Assembly (NCBI GenBank): GCA_937941555.1
Contig: CALDHJ010000495.1
Coordinates: 1 to 7,180, forward strand
Reading direction: 5' to 3'
DNA length: 7,180 bases
From: an uncultured Granulosicoccaceae bacterium
Lineage (GTDB): Bacteria > Pseudomonadota > Gammaproteobacteria > CALCKW01
The position numbers were made by a program, and so were the translations under genes. Below are positions 6,278 through 7,180 of the stretch, in pieces (positions within the stretch are counted from its first letter, which is position 1; each line of letters opens with the position of its first letter). The notes under the pieces are model-generated. The model ran no database searches. It had not been told where the DNA came from and was given only the letters and a program-made list of their open reading frames with translations.

Positions 6278-7131
6278 GCGAATCGGTCACAGTGGCGGAA
6301 TCGCCCGCACAGGACACGCACTTGCCAGACACCACGCCCGACGGCCGCCCGCTTGGCGGCACGCTGATGGAAATGAAGAACATCACGCTGCGCTTTGGCG
6401 GCGTGGTGGCGATCAAGGACATTTCCTTCGACATCCGCGAAGGGGAAATCCGCGCCATCATTGGCCCGAACGGCGCGGGCAAGTCGTCAATGCTCAATGT
6501 CATCAACGGCTTCTACCACCCGCAGGAAGGCGAAATCTGGTTCCGCGGCGAGCGCCGCCGTGCGATGAAGCCACACCAGATCGCCCACCTCGGCATCGCG
6601 CGTACCTTTCAGAACATTGCGCTGTTCAAAGGCATGAGTACGCTCGACAACATCATGACCGGGCGATTCACCCACATGAAAGCGAGCCTGCTCTCGCAGG
6701 TGATCTGGCACGGCAAGGCAGCACGCGAAGAAGAGGAAAACCGCGAGAAGGTCGAGCGCATCATCGACTTCCTCGAGATTCAGGCCATCCGCAAAACCCC
6801 GGTCGGCCGCCTGCCCTACGGTTTGCAAAAGCGCGTCGAACTCGGGCGCGCGCTGGTCGCTGAGCCCAGCCTGCTGTTGCTCGACGAGCCGATGGCGGGA
6901 ATGAACGTCGAAGAAAAAGAGGACATGTCGCGCTTCATTCTCGACGTCAACGAGGAGTTCGGCACCACCATCGCGCTCATCGAACACGATATGGGTGTCG
7001 TCATGGATATCTCGGACCGCGTTGTCGTGCTCGACTACGGTCGCAAGATCGGAGACGGCAACCCGGACGAAGTGCGAAGCAACCAGGCGGTTATCGACGC
7101 CTACCTCGGGGTACCGAACGATGATGATTGA
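6274..7131 (+). CDS. livG: LivG-family ABC transporter ATP-binding protein
   Basis: This 285-residue nucleotide-binding subunit belongs to the HAAT (branched-chain amino acid type) ABC importers; it powers uptake from the cytoplasmic face of the inner membrane. Walker A is GPNGAGKS (64-71), the Q-loop is at Q113 (TFQNIALF), the signature is the family's variant LPYGLQKRVELGRAL (180-194) instead of LSGGQ, Walker B is LLLLDEPMAGMN (200-211 region), and the switch histidine is H238 in IEHDM. The C-terminal VIDAYLG is typical of LivG. Residues 1-31 form a polar leader before the ABC fold begins at MEMKNITLRFGG. The gene starts with ATGA overlapping the ligase stop and is followed after 33 bp by a further start. 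Homologues next to acyl-CoA ligases often serve acids other than amino acids, so the name shows family, not substrate. Confidence 0.93.
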   Translation: MSESVTVAESPAQDTHLPDTTPDGRPLGGTLMEMKNITLRFGGVVAIKDISFDIREGEIRAIIGPNGAGKSSMLNVINGFYHPQEGEIWFRGERRRAMKPHQIAHLGIARTFQNIALFKGMSTLDNIMTGRFTHMKASLLSQVIWHGKAAREEEENREKVERIIDFLEIQAIRKTPVGRLPYGLQKRVELGRALVAEPSLLLLDEPMAGMNVEEKEDMSRFILDVNEEFGTTIALIEHDMGVVMDISDRVVVLDYGRKIGDGNPDEVRSNQAVIDAYLGVPNDDD

Positions 7132-7151
7132 TGCAACCGCCACCGCCCGCC

Positions 7152-7155
7152 GAGG
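7152..7155 (+). promoter_or_regulatory. Ribosome binding site of the gene after livG
   Basis: GAGG lies 9 nt before the ATG at 7165. The alternative ATG at 7131, which overlaps the livG stop, has no Shine-Dalgarno, so 7165 is preferred. Confidence 0.45.
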
Positions 7156-7164
7156 ACACCGCTG

Positions 7165-7180
7165 ATGTCGCCCGAATTTC
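7165..7180 (+). CDS. Start of next operon gene, probably a LivH/LivM-type permease (3' partial)
   Basis: Only MSPEF is visible before the window ends. The call rests on the start codon, the GAGG upstream and the usual gene order after livG in such clusters, where membrane permeases follow. The product itself cannot be identified from five residues. A competing frame opens at ATG 7131 (MQPPPPAEDT) and also runs off the end. Confidence 0.35.

Noticed and set aside
6487..7143. Open frame of 218 codons on the minus strand opposite livG
   Set aside because: Shadow of the livG codon pattern; its translation is acidic with no recognisable family.
7131..7180. ATG overlapping the livG stop, opening a frame MQPPPPAEDT to the window end
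   Set aside because: No Shine-Dalgarno precedes it, and the Pro-rich start is unlike a permease. The ATG at 7165 with GAGG upstream is a better start, though 7131 is not fully excluded.

Overview
The window is GC-rich, densely packed proteobacterial DNA. Two protein signatures point to a gammaproteobacterium, probably marine or environmental: a SlyX protein ending in PPPHY, and a cell-surface protein ending in a GlyGly-CTERM-like tail. This placement is inference; there is no rRNA or other marker gene to confirm it. I see no tRNA, rRNA, CRISPR array, insertion sequence or prophage gene.

Layout. (1) Positions 2-1192, plus strand: the 3' part of an exported repeat protein (leucine-rich repeat, fibronectin-III-like and cadherin/Ig-like modules) ending in a Gly-Gly-Gly / hydrophobic / Arg-rich sorting tail. 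(2) Positions 1186-4090, minus strand: a three-gene operon with overlapping ends. In transcription order it encodes a cytoplasmic PAS-PAS hybrid histidine kinase with a C-terminal receiver, an OmpR-type response regulator, and SlyX. Kinase and regulator overlap by 4 nt, regulator and slyX by 10 nt. slyX converges on the surface-protein gene with a 7-nt overlap. (3) Positions 4091-4297: a roughly 207-bp divergent control region. (4) Positions 4298-7180, plus strand: an operon starting with a long-chain-type acyl-CoA ligase (TTG start), then a LivG-family ABC ATPase (4-nt overlap), then the first codons of a further gene, probably a LivH/LivM-type permease.

How the genes may work together (inference): the ligase-LivG arrangement suggests an uptake-and-activation operon for a carboxylic acid, in which an ABC importer of the branched-chain amino acid (HAAT) family brings in the substrate and the AMP-forming ligase converts it to a CoA thioester. 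The divergent kinase/regulator pair shares the control region and is the natural candidate to sense the substrate or a metabolic state and to control the operon. The substrate cannot be read from the sequence. The families are individually well known; the less usual points are the combination, slyX inside a two-component operon, and the surface protein's sorting tail.
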